A DNA stretch of 64,000 nucleotides from Lumnitzera littorea. Its lineage: Eukaryota > Streptophyta > Magnoliopsida > Myrtales > Combretaceae. The position numbers and the translations under genes are program-made. The DNA is taken from contig JAMXBB010000002.1 in assembly GCA_024138015.1 (NCBI GenBank), positions 46,591,452 to 46,655,451 on the forward strand. Direction: 5' to 3'. Below are positions 47,445-59,815 of the stretch, in pieces; positions within the stretch are counted from its first letter, which is position 1; every line of letters begins with the position of its first letter. The notes under the pieces are model-generated. The model was not told the DNA's origin, did not search any database, and saw only the letters and a program-made list of their open reading frames with translations.

Positions 47445-50368
47445 TGTTACGAACTAAGGACAGCCTAGTCGTGGCAGACGTCATATACTATACGAAGAAC
47501 CCCTGATTGGTTACCCTTCCAACTAAGAACTCTTTACACAATATACAAGGCTTTATAATCACTAGTTTCCAAAGAACATCCAAATTCACATTATATCATC
47601 ACATAAACATATTTATATAAAATTTGAGTTATAAAGCCTACAATATACAGTAATTAAGTATGTCTAAGTCTATAATACTAAGATAAACAAAAGTACATGA
47701 GTAAAATTCTACATAATTGTGAGTGGGCCCCTACAGTCTACACTCACCCCTAAACGGAGGCCTCTAGACTCGACCCTTAGCCAGGCGGTTGGCGCCTCTA
47801 ACGCCTAGTGTTCCCGTAGGCTAGGGTAAGGTCATTTTGTATAAGTGCACCGTACAGAACCAAATAAATTAATAATATTAACCCCCGAATGGCTTCTCTT
47901 TACCTCTGTGTGATGTGACTGCCGGAATAGTATCCATGCTATGTATGTTAATGCATGTCCCAATTTCTCTTTATAGGCCGAGTATAATTAAGTTCAAATT
48001 ATGCTGTGACCATCCAATAGAATACACAATCATTTTCTATACTACTATGCAATAAACAAGGCATTTTCTGTACTTAAGGTAAATTCACAACATAACACAC
48101 AGTTACATACACAAGCATTTCCCGAACCCCACACAGTAGTCAATTAGCAACAATATTTAAGTCCACTATCTACAATCACAATCAAGCATGGAATCATAGG
48201 GTAAATACTCACTCGACCATGGTGACTTGCCCTAATCGTAGTAATCAATCAGGAGGTCTTCGCTCACCTCGGGATCACCTGATCATTATAATAGGATAAT
48301 GCTAATAAGTAATCGAATTAACTAATAATTCTGATTATCTATTTATCTAATTCTACTTAAATTACTATCAACTTCTATTCGGTTAGACTTTATTACTAAT
48401 CGTATGTAATTTTTTCGTTTTATTTCTGATATTTGTGACCTTATAGTCGTTTTTCATCGTTTTCAGACGTACATTTACACGGTAATGTCCGTTTTGGACG
48501 TTAAGACCCATGTTTCACGATATGGACTAAATTTATAGAAGTTTCTAACTATGAAAACTTAAGTACTCTTATTACTTATATTTATACCTTTTGTTTATAC
48601 TTAATGATTTAGTTAACCCTTAAATCCTTATACCTAAAGGATTTTACTTTACTATTACTACTTCATATGCTTAATTAAGTATAATCCAATTTAGAATGTG
48701 CCTTAGGGTTTACTAATTTAGGTATCTAATTATATATGTTCTTCTTATTTGCTCATTTTATAATCTATGCTTATGTCATCGCTTACATCATCACTTGCTT
48801 ATGTCATGGCTTAGATCATTATGTGCTTACCTCATCACTTACTTCATTATGTGATTACATAAGCCTCTCCTCATGCTTATGTCATATGTACACTTTATTT
48901 CTTCCTTTATACTTATGTACTTATACTTTATACATACATATACTTATACATCTACTTAGGTTTATACCGTATTTATCCATGTATACATACTCATATACCT
49001 ATACAGTTGGATACGTATTTTTATACACAAATTCGTATGCTTAATCTTTTCCTTAAGAAAAGCTTCCTAATTCCATTCTTTTGTGTTTTTAAGTGTGTAA
49101 TTAGTGTAGTATAGGTATGTATAGTTAGGTATTGTCCTAATTTAGGTTATGTATATGGTTAATACTCATGTACAAAGGTTCTCATACAAGTATTCCTTTG
49201 GTATTTCTTTATGTACACATACCTAAGAGTACATACACATATATTTCTTCCCTCTCCTTCATGATTCCTCACTTTCTACACTTAAAGATGAGGACTTTAT
49301 GCTCTCTTCTTCATGATCATAATTAACACAAGCCTACTTCTTTAATTTACTTAATTACCTAACTAATGAAGAATATAAACCAACATAAAGTAAGTTAAGT
49401 ACATACCTTTAGTTGTGTTGAAATTATGGAGACAAAAAGTGAAGTGATGAAAGTGAAAGGGGAAGATGAAGCTCATGGCAATGGTGGAGGATTTTTGGTT
49501 TGTTTCTTTTGTCTTGTTTTCATTATGGAAGACAACAAATGGTGGGGTCAATATGGAGAATAAGTGGACGGCAACACTTAAGGAAAAAGAAAAGAAGAAA
49601 AAAAAATCAAAAGAAAAGATAAGAAAAGCCATCACGAAGGAGGAGATATTTTCTTTATCTCTTAGTGTCTTTTATTGACTTTTCAAAGTATTGACTTTGG
49701 TTAACATGTGTTGACTTGGTCAACTCTCCTTAAGCATATGTAAATTTGTGTACATAATGTAGTAATGAAGGGAAAAATGAAGGAAATGAGGTATTTGGTG
49801 AATTGATTAGTAAACATGGTTGATGAGGTCTTACTTTAGGTCTTTATAGCCTATATATCTCATTTGATAAACTACTTTAAATAACAAGTGCAAAAAGTAT
49901 TAATTCGCGTATTAAAGTTCACTATTTGTAACCTAATCTTCAACTATACCCTTAATTCTAAGTAAGACTATCTTAATCATATTCTTAAGAAATAAATGTC
50001 AACTATAATTCATTATCTTAGTTTCTAAAGGACTACTTAAGGATTCAACATATATATGCATGATTGAAAGTCATCTCTAATCCTTTTCTCATGATTTGGC
50101 AAAATATGAGTGTTATATTATCAATTTAGGGTTTTAGGGTTTATTATGTTGAATTAGTGCACATATGTCTTTAAAGTGATCATTTTAGGGTTTCTATCAC
50201 TTTTGAATGAAATCTTTAGCATTTAGAAACATTTAGGGTAGAAAAGTTCTTCACGCGATTGATTAATTCTTTTAGGGTTTTCACTTTCATTAGCCTTGTC
50301 AACTCCTAAATTGTCTAATATAGTTGAGTCTATTTCAAAAGCTAGGTTGATAATTTTAGGGGTTTACA
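47445..50368 (+). mobile_element. Solo LTR (about 2.9 kb) in the LINE endonuclease
   Basis: 2924 bases starting TGTTACGAACT and ending GGGGTTTACA, flanked by identical ACATG at 47440-47444 and 50369-50373. Length, end sequence and an internal block near 47955-48020 (ATGCATGTCCCAATT, TTAAGTTCAAATT) relate it to the other two solo LTRs, more distantly. It holds CTTATGTCAT-like short repeats at about 48768-48885. Open frames inside, for example 48736-49044, are low-complexity. Confidence 0.82.
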
Positions 50369-51056
50369 ACATGTGTTCATACAATTCGGGTAGGCCATCA
50401 TATAGGTTTGATTTAATTTAACTTCACCCCATTTTTCCTCCTTAGATAAAATCTCGTTAAAATCTCCTTTTAGGAACCAGGGACCACTTAATGAATTTGA
50501 TATATTTGAAACCTCATTCTACAATAAACATTGAGATTGTCAGTTAGGACTGGCATAAATAACAGATAAATACCAAGTAAGGTTAGAGTTGCTTACTTGG
50601 ATTTCCATCAAAATATGTTGACACGAGACTTACAATAGGTGAATGATCGTATCCTCCACATTCCAGACTACTAGAATCTCACTATTGAAGCCTTCCCGTT
50701 CAGAACAAAAAACCAATTAAAGCCCAAGTAATCCCTTAGATTAATAGAAGCATTACAACCAATTTTTATCTTTGATATGATCACAACTTATGACTCATAT
50801 TTCTAAATAATATCCTTAATCACCCTATGACAACACTTTGAGTTGCCCCTCGTACATTCTAGGCCAAGGCTTTGAAAGGCTATCTTATCATATCAGATGA
50901 AAGGGTGTCCATAAAATCTATCATAACCATATATGCTGAGATTTCATACCACCAATCACATTTGTATGGCTGCCCAAGGTAGTCAATGGTCAATCTCCAC
51001 CAACTTGACCTAAATGGCATATACAGCATCATCATTTACATTTCCTAAGATGTTAT
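50369..51056 (-). mobile_element. LINE, third piece: endonuclease N-terminal and middle part
   Basis: Minus-strand translation gives VVWNVEDTI, then SVIYASPN (about 50575-50550) and GPWFLKGDFNEILSKEEKWG (about 50480-50420), the canonical GDFN and EEK blocks of plant L1 endonucleases. It continues at 47444. Confidence 0.88.
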
Positions 51057-53962
51057 TGTAAGCCTTGCAATTGGATGTCTCAAATTCAATATGTTAAATT
51101 AAGAACAATTGCGTAAGTTACCCAATATAGCCCAAATTCTACAATGAAGTTAAGAATATTAATAAAAATAATCCCATAAGTTTGGATTTAGGAAAAATAA
51201 ATAATAAAATATTATAATATTAACTTAAATATCTATAGATATCTATATATATATTTTTCGTTTTATTTATTAGAAATACATAAAATGAGTTCCAATAATT
51301 AACGAATCAATAAAAAAAAATTATGTGCACATTAAGAATCATAAAATAATATAAATAATATTTAGGAGTATTTATTTGTATTATATATGAATTTATGTAT
51401 AGGTAAAAATACCTAAAATTACTTAAATACCTAATATATGATAAAATAATACTAAAATAATCAAAGAAAATTAAGAAAAATTAGGAAAATATATGTGGAA
51501 AGTGAAGAAATGCCTAGGCATGGCAAGCTAGGAATTGAAGATGGAAAATTAACAAATAGGAATTAGCAATTTAGAAAGTGAAAAAGGGAAAAAAATGACA
51601 CTTATCCAAAATAAATTGCAAGAAAATCCCTAAACCATCCTATAAATTTAGCAAACCCTTACCATATTTCATTTTGATTAGTTGAGAGTTCAGAAAAATT
51701 AGAGAGCAATTAAGAAGAGAAGAGAGTATTTTTACAAAAAATTGACAAAATATAGTGCATTTAAGGCTTTAAAGTAGAACCCATACCCAACCATCACTTG
51801 GGACAAAACCAAAACCACCATCACATAATGGACCATACACTAGGTTATGTCAACTACCCTAAGGTGGTCGGAGGTGGCCGCAAGTTGGCGGTTTTGGTGA
51901 ATTCAAATTCCTACCCAATTTTTTCTAATTTATTAAAAATATAAAATTAATGTGGAAAATTATGAAAATTAATATTATGGAGTATTTTTCTTTTTATATT
52001 TAGGGAAAAAATATCAATTTGATATAATTAGGTCCCGGGATATACTTCCCTTAAGAAATCACTAAACTCAAGCCGATTTTTACTTTTGTTTTAAATAACC
52101 CTACAGATATAGTTTTGAGCCCAAAATTTTTGTGTATACTATTTAGAGTATATATTACATTTCTATGAAGATTTTTTCTTGAAATTAATTTTCCAAAATT
52201 TTATTTAATTTTTAGGCCTTAAAATCATAAATAAGAGACAATTTCTTAGGTATATTTTATTATTTAATGCTAATTTTATGAAAATTCTTATTTATGGTGT
52301 ATTTAATCATCTTGAAATATTTATTGTTGATGGGAGATGATATTTGTAGTGTTGGAGATGTTAGATATGTACATTATGTGTTAATGCATAATATGTGGAA
52401 ATGAGAAGTTAAGTGGATGAAAATTATTATAATAAATTATCAATATTGTGACATTAATAATAAAGTATAAATCTGATTTGAGACATAAATTTAGATAAAT
52501 ATGTTAAAAATATAGGATATTCTCACATCAAGAGCAAATTCGGAAGTTAAATTAAGGAGGAGGGTGAACAGTATAAACCAGAATACTAATTAGAAGCTAA
52601 ATGGGAAACTTAATGTATCCAATATAGTTAGATGAATTTCACATATTGGATGAGGGAGAATTTCTAGAGTTTATATATAAAAATTGTGACCTAAAGCTAA
52701 ATTAGAACTTAGGAATTGATTCAAAAATTGAATTAGAAATTAGTTTAAGATTAATTCGGTTATAAGTAGTATAAGGGTAAAATTATGATTTAAAGCTTAT
52801 ATGTAATAAAAGTATAAACACTAAAAGGGTATTTACATTATAAGAACGAGTGGCAATGATCCAACCCAACATCAAATTTAAGTGAGTAAAATGGAAAGTT
52901 CAGGTAAGTAAGGATCAACACATTACTATATTTTAAAGTATCGTTTTAAAGTACTTAGAAGCTTAAGAATATATTTGATTGTGCTTATACGTAGCAGCTT
53001 GTGCAGATGCTTATGTATCTCTAAGTCTAACTGTATACTAATGTCTTATTGTAGTGGTTTGTAATTGTTTATGTACGGTGAAATTGTCTGGTCACCCTAA
53101 ACTAGACTTAATTATAAATAACCTAACCACCTTAATTGGACATGCATTGCAACTCTTTAGGGTATGACTAAGATTCTTTGACCAAATATTGACACCTTTG
53201 AAAAGGATAACGTTGTGGCATAATAGTCCCTACTTCATCCTTAGTCAGATTAAGTGATAGGAGAGGAGGTAGTGGTAAGAATGAGGCCAGTGGTTTAAAG
53301 AATAGTCTTAGGAGGGGAATGTCCCTATTGCACAAACTTTAGTTTAGTCATGAGCTGTTGCATGTATTGGAAACTCCTTGAACCTAAACTAGAGCGGATG
53401 AAATTTCTCTAATTTCACAACGAACCAAACAATGTTGTGTGATGTCACTTGCATGTTGCATTGAATTTAATTAATTATTTAAGAACTAAGCTTGTGTTGT
53501 TATACAATCTTATGTTTCTGTCCTTATTTACTGAGTCGTTCATTGGTCATTCTCCTATAGATTTTCTTATAAGTGTTAACCTAAATGCCACATTATAACC
53601 ATTTAGAGGTGAGCTTCTTTTGAAGAACTTTAAGGGAGTGAGGATTAAATTGGATGATCAACAGATTCTTGTTAATAACTCTTAGATATGTGAGTTGATT
53701 GTGTAATATTTTACTTATTTTAAACTACTATGATGTATAAATATCTCTTAGGATCTTGAGACAATATATATCTATATAAATATGATTTAAAGTTTTGTAT
53801 GTAATTTTATCGATAGTCGCATATAAACTATTTACTTCAAAGTGTGTAGTCATAAACACTTTATGTAAATCATATTTAATATAATAGCTATGAGGTTAGC
53901 TAATATCTTAGGTTGGTTCACATGGCGAGATTGTTGCGACTCTACTGCTTCAAGTCGTAACA
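51057..53962 (-). mobile_element. Solo LTR (about 2.9 kb), reverse orientation, oldest of three
   Basis: 2906 bases. On the minus strand it starts TGTTACGACTTGAAGC and ends GGCTTACA (plus strand TGTAAGCC at 51057). It matches 42943-45856 in long blocks, for example around 53080-53480 against 43380-43840. Flanks are GTTAT (51052-51056) and ATAAT (53963-53967), a 3/5 match, consistent with a decayed duplication. Most CG sites kept in the relative at 42943-45856 are TG or CA here. Confidence 0.8.
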
Positions 53963-55940
53963 ATAATTAGTAGTAACAACTTTATTTTTTTTATCATTGA
54001 GATTGTGAATGGTACTCTTTGTATATCAAAGGGCTAATCCTAATTCAAGAGTACCCTCTTGGTTGCCATCTTACATGACCATTCCAATGAGTTGAGGATG
54101 TCATTTGCTACGATGTCTAGTTTGTACATTGGCATTCTCACTAAAAGGGTGCATTTTAGTGCAATCCAGATTATACTCCATGTTTGAAAATAGAATCTCT
54201 CTCTACGGTTGATAGTTTTAAGTATGATCTCTGGTATTCTCTCCCTTTTCCATCTTGTCTTCATTAGTACGATGCTCAATAGTTCCACTACTACTTACCT
54301 TGATGACAATCCCACCCTAATGTCTAGTAACCTCACATTGGAATCAAGTCTTAGTGAGGCCTACTTATTGTTTAGCACTTTGAGGTTTAGTTCAACCTCT
54401 AGCATTCAAACTTTTTTTCTTATTTGTTTTTCTCTAGGAATTTTCAGAACTCTTCTAGTAAGGTTTTTTCTTATTTAGGTTAGGAGAAGGGTCACTATAG
54501 ATTTGTCTTCCATTTAAATTCCCATTGGCTAGCTTCTCAAAAGTTACATCCATTTCTTGAAAAGGTACAGTTTCCATGAATGCCTTTTCATTCTCTTGTA
54601 ACTGATCTAATATGCCTATTCTAGTATTCTTATGATGATCTTTGGACATATTTTCTTTCCCCTGTCAATTAGTTTCCAAATTTTTAGTTAACTATCATTG
54701 TTCTTACTTCTCTTGTAGAGTCATTTTATATTGCACTTTCACCCCATTTCTGTACTTATCTTCATTTATTTTCCCAATGTCCATACCTATATTCCCAATG
54801 TCCCTTAACTTCCCTTTTCCCATCTGCCTTAATTATTTCTCCTTTTTCCAATGCCTCCAAGCCATGCACTCATTTATTTACTGAGTTTGATTGCATGCAT
54901 TAGTCATCTTTACATTTACACCCTCCCTACCATCATTTAAATCTACCTAACCAAAGTTAGATCCTTCACTAATCTTTACATCCCCAACCATAACGACATT
55001 TAAGTCTACATCTTTAAAAGAGCAATACACTTTATTATGCCTCATATGTCCACACAAATGACATAATTTAGGAAGACCCTCATATGGAATTTGGTACTTA
55101 AGATTATTAATGATTAAAGTATGCTTTAGAGGTGTGTTTACATCCACTTTAACACAAATATGTACAATCTTGCCTCTTTCTAATCCTACGATATATGAAT
55201 CATATTGTAATAGTAGATCAATCTTCTCACCAATTTTGCATATCGCAAGGGTGGAATAATATTCCATTAAGAGCCCTATAATACATATCTAAACCACTAC
55301 AGAATTAAAAGTTGTTTGATTTGTATAGAAATTTGGTTTCCATTTCTTAAGTACCATATAATGACCATTAATAAACCATGGTCCATTTTGAACAACCCAT
55401 TGAAAATCTATGTTGTTATCTAAAGTCAACAAATAAATCTCTGTACCTACATTAATGATTTTTAGATTACTAATAGATCTCCACCTTCATTTGAGTCAAT
55501 TCAAAAGAATCTTATATCCTGGATTCGATCTCATAATTTTTGCAGTAAAGTAATTTGCTAGGGCATACACATACTCTCTTTTTCCACTTTTGAGAATACC
55601 ACATGGCACTCTCCTTGATTTGTTAGCTCATTCAAGTATTTTTCCTCTTTCATAGTATTCTCAGTATCATGGTTCATATCACCCACAGTGGTTGTATTTT
55701 CAAAGTAATGTCATGCATACGCTTCGAGAATATTATTGAGCATCGAATCTCCTAATGACATCCAATTCACTTGTGCTCCTCGATCCATCCTTGACCCTTT
55801 CTACTCTGATGTTGTTGGATAATTCTCTTCATCAATCGCCAATTGTTTCTAACTATGTCAAGCTTGGTTGCTGGATTCATCCTTAGAGAGGCTAAAGTTT
55901 CCATGAGTTGTGTCTTTTCCAACTGTCTTTTTTTATATAG
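53963..55940 (-). mobile_element. LINE, fourth piece: 5' end and ORF1
   Basis: ORF1 on the minus strand. A DUF4283-like segment has QNGPWFINGHYMVLKKWKPN (about 55410-55345). The next open part (55267-54947) has YEGLPKLCHLCGHMRHNKVY with a CX2CX4HX4C zinc knuckle (about 55065-55025). C-terminal ORF1 sequence continues to about 54040. ORF1 is the nucleic-acid-binding protein of plant L1 elements. The LINE 5' end is placed at 55940 because 55941-55955 nearly repeats the 15 bases next to the 3' poly(A) end. Confidence 0.85.
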
Positions 55941-56139
55941 TCATTACTGTATACACATTTAATTTTATTTCATTTCATAAACATTTCCAAATATGGGAAA
56001 GAATTTGCCATTCGGCTTCTCATTCCAAATCATTTATGCATATTAAACATAATATAAATATTTTTAGGGTAAATTATATAGATCATCTTTATAAAATTTG
56101 TAAACTATATCGATATTTCACATTTTGAAAATCCTATAA

Positions 56140-56600
56140 TTTGTTTTTTGTTTTTGGTAATATAGTAGATTCTTCATTAAAAAAAAAAAAATACATGTAA
56201 GAGGATAACACAAAAAGTCCTATAGGAGCATCAACAAAACAAGTCTTAAAACTTTTGCAACAACCATAACCCTCAATATCCTTTTTTAGAAGTGGTACTA
56301 AGGTTCGTTAACTGCATGTTTTCAAAAATACTGCAAAAGGTGGACCCTTAGAGTCCACGACTTGCATGCCAATTCGTTATCAAATTAGTCTCTCGAGATA
56401 TTGCTAGTACTCTCCATCTATGAAGCTGTGATATTTTTTCCTTACAATTATCAAGAACAAACTTGTACTTAACTTTCAGCATATCATTTGATAATAAGAA
56501 TAGTGCTGCTATTTTTGAATTTGTTTCAATTTCAACATTTAGGAAACCTTTTGTATAGAGTGAATAATTCCCTAATAGATCAACCAAAGTTTTGTAGTAA
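56140..56600 (-). mobile_element. Second LINE fragment: RNase H end
   Basis: The minus-strand frame 56587-56348 contains GFLNVEIETNSKIAALFLLS, then DNCKEKISQLHRWRVLAISR and NLITNWHASRGL. This is the C-terminal half of a plant LINE-type RNase H (E-x-DS, REAN-x-x-AD-x-LA-x-x-G pattern). It is 5'-truncated; T-rich sequence at about 56138-56157 may be the tail. Confidence 0.65.
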
Positions 56601-57464
56601 CAATATTCACTTTTGGTAACTTACATGAAAAAATCCTATACTTACAACCTTAGTTTTGCGCATATAAATGCTGACATGTTGACAAGACTAATATGATCTG
56701 GTCACGTCGACCAGCATTATTAATAAATTATAGTAAAATATTATAAATATAAATATACTAATGAACTTAAATAATAAAAAAATAAGATGAATTCAGTAAA
56801 AATAAAAGAAATGTTGAATTTTTTTAAAATACTACACTCCTAATACATATCATAACATCATAGCATTGCCGACAGATATATGTATTTAAACTTTAGGGCC
56901 TTTCACATCGCATGCATAATTTTCCTGCAAACATTTACATTATTCCCCGAATATTACAATGAAATTACTTCTTTTTCCTTCTTTCTCTCGAGAACGTATA
57001 GTAAATTCCAAATTTCTACTGATTCAATGAATTAAAATTTAGGTGGCAATGAGTAATTGGTTTGTCTTTTAGTAAATCATTGTCAATACTTTAAAAATTT
57101 ACACAATATTTTTAAAATTTTGTATCATAATTAAGTAAGTACTTTGTCTGAAACAAAACTGAATAAGTTAGTAAAGTTTACATGGTGAGGATTGATCTTT
57201 GTATGATGGCTTCGAAATCCGTACATCGGGGGATGAAAATGTGGTTAGAAAGTGGGACTACGGTTGGATCGGGACATATTCCGCTAGCTGTTAATTTTAA
57301 AAAATTCAACATTTTTTAACACTTATCCCTTCTGGACATGTTAGTCTCCTCACCACGCTAACATCCAAATGAGCAAAAATAGGGATATAAATGTAGGGTA
57401 TTGAGAAAGTAGGGCATTCAATGTAATTGAGAAAGTTTACAGATGTTGTCGTGTACTTTACTCA
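56601..57464. other. Intergenic DNA
   Basis: AT-rich with no recognised gene. This, together with 55956-56140, may be part of the original upstream region of the split-barrel gene before the LINE insertion. Confidence 0.4.
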
Positions 57465-57473
57465 TAAATTTAA

Positions 57474-57982
57474 GAGAAAAGCACATTTTTAGTGTTAATA
57501 TTTATCTATTTTCCTCCTGAGTTATAAACCCCTTTTTATTTCGAATCCTTAAAGTTGTTAAAACTTTATAAAAATAGAATTTTTATCATATTCGTTCAAT
57601 TATCTATCAATTTATAGCATTTATTAACTTTAAATTAGTTCATAATAATTAATTTATTAAAATAATAATTTAAATATATTTGATTACATAATATAATAAA
57701 ACTAATATTAAAAATATTTATTTATATAATAATATAAAATTACACAAAATAGTTAAAAAATTGGCTAGAAAAATTCATGCAAATCCCTATTGCATTTTTC
57801 CATTATCCCATGGCCAATAAGAAACTAACGTGTGTTTAAGATGCACAAAAAAAATATTCAAATTGAATGGAAATGTTACTTTATGAGGCTTTAAAAATAT
57901 TGAAAACTCAAATAAAAAATAAAAAGAAAAGACTAATATAAAAATGTGGGTAAACTTTGAGAACTAAAATTATGCTTTTCCC
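57474..57982. mobile_element. Mutator-type MITE with 9-bp target duplication
   Basis: A 509-bp non-coding element. The left end GAGAAAAGCACATTTTTAGT and the reverse complement of the right end GGGAAAAGCATAATTTTAGT match at 17 of 20 positions. Both sides carry TAAATTTAA (57465-57473 and 57983-57991). A 9-bp duplication with G-rich inverted ends is typical of MULEs. Confidence 0.82.
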
Positions 57983-57991
57983 TAAATTTAA

Positions 57992-59289
57992 GAGAAATAC
58001 TATTGATGGTATAAGAAAAAAATGTAAAAAGTCACATCACAACAAGTAAAACAGAGAAAAATATAGAATAATAAAATCATATTATGGAATATTGATAGTG
58101 CATAGTTATCTTAGATGAAGATGGTGTTATTTATTAAAATATAGGAAAATGTACTGTTATTAAAAAGTTGGTAAGTATCAATTTTTTTATCATAGTTAAT
58201 AAAGAAAAAAAAATTGCTGTAAAAAAAAAATATTATTAAAAAATAAAAAACAAAAAGGAAAAATAAAGAAGATGAAAGTCGACCGAAGAGGTGAGTGGTC
58301 TCTGACCGTAAGAATCTCCCTTTGCAACCTGAGTACCAGTGAACATGGTATGCTAAAGTCACACATCGGAAGCCAACTTTAACCTTTGTCACGTGGGAAG
58401 TCGATTCAATAACTCGATGGGTGAAACATTTGCCAACACTGATGTATTGATATTTCGAACATTGAAGTATCTGTGGATTTAATATAAGAAGGGTCGGTGA
58501 AACGTTGACATGACATTTGCAGTCGAAAAGAGTTTTAATCCAATGGAAAAGCTAACATTAAATCAACAAATATTGACTTTTCAAATTAAAAAAAAAAAAA
58601 AGAAAAAATGTCACGTAAAATTCCAAACTATAACCTTACTTATGATTCAAAATCATCTTCATTAACAAAAATTCGGAGTTAGTATATATAAAAGAAAAAA
58701 AAAAAAAGACATCCACTTGAGTGAAAAAAAAAAAAAAAAGGAAAGACATAGATGGATCATGGTACATTGCATTTGTAAAGTACATACAACAAAATATATC
58801 CGATATTTATTTGCATACTCCTAAATTTTAGAGACGACGGGAATCATAGATTAATCCCAATAAACAAGATTTAAAACAAGTGGATATGTGTTACCCATAA
58901 TTAATTTTTTCAAAGTTGTGTTTTGTTTGTCAGACGATTTACTTTAGCATTCTCAAATTTCATTAACACTCAACAATTAACGTACTGTAATATTCATGAT
59001 CTCATTATTATAATGCTTTTCTCCAATTTATTTGACTCTCTGTTTTTTTTATTCCACCATTTCTCCATTTTACCACTAGCAAATTACTTCTTTTTTTTTT
59101 AAATTATCTTTGTTTTCATTTTCTATTAAAATCAATAACATATAATATACTAGATTATGTAACTTGAAAGAAAGGTAGAAAGATAAATTAATTGACTTAT
59201 CTCATTAATGTGTAACCATTTTCATTAACACATATAAAAGTAAACAATATTTTTATTTGCAAATATGTTGAAAGATTGATTGTTGCACT
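57992..59289. other. Intergenic DNA
   Basis: AT-rich with many A-runs (for example 58587-58601 and 58724-58739). The less AT-rich stretch at about 58270-58400 (TCGACCGAAGAGGTGAGTGG) has a minus-strand open frame I do not recognise. No gene is supported. Confidence 0.45.
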
Positions 59290-59815
59290 AAGACCATTTT
59301 AACCATGAGATAGGATTATTATGTTTCACCATCCGAAAGCTCACTTTCTCATAGCAGGGACATGTCACTGCACTATGACCACTTTCACCTTATAAAGGGT
59401 TTTCACTATAGTTTTGCACTATGTCCTTGAAATACATACTGAACTTTTAACCATTATAAGGTATGAAATTTATCGACCATGATTTCACGACTTCAAGCTC
59501 AATTCCTAGTAGTTACTATAGGAAGACTATATTGTCCAAAAGTAGGATTATCATTGTTTTATTATCTAAAGTTTTGAAATTTACAAAACATGCATTCGTC
59601 GTACTAAGGTTAATTGGCTTATCATAAAGCTCATTTCACCACACTAAAATTATGTTTACAAGTAGAAGAGTTTTCCTGTTTTCACCGTATCAAGACTTAT
59701 TTCCTTGTAGTAAGAAACTTTTCACCGTTATAAGATTGTTTCACCATGTTAAGGCTCACTTCTAAGTAATAAGAACTTTTCAACATTCCTAAGTATAGAA
59801 TTCACCAACCACGAG
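59290..59815 (-). repeat. Inverted-orientation units of the ~60-bp repeat
   Basis: Phrases such as TTTTCACCGTATCAAGACTT and TTTCACCATGTTAAGGCTCA are reverse complements of the unit in 59820-61510. Units here are more diverged. Confidence 0.6.

Noticed and set aside
48736..49044. 102-residue hydrophobic open frame
   Set aside because: A product of CTTATGTCAT-like and TATAC-like short repeats inside a solo LTR.
50127..50195. Interstitial telomeric repeat
   Set aside because: Only scattered TTTAGGG words inside a solo LTR, no tandem array.
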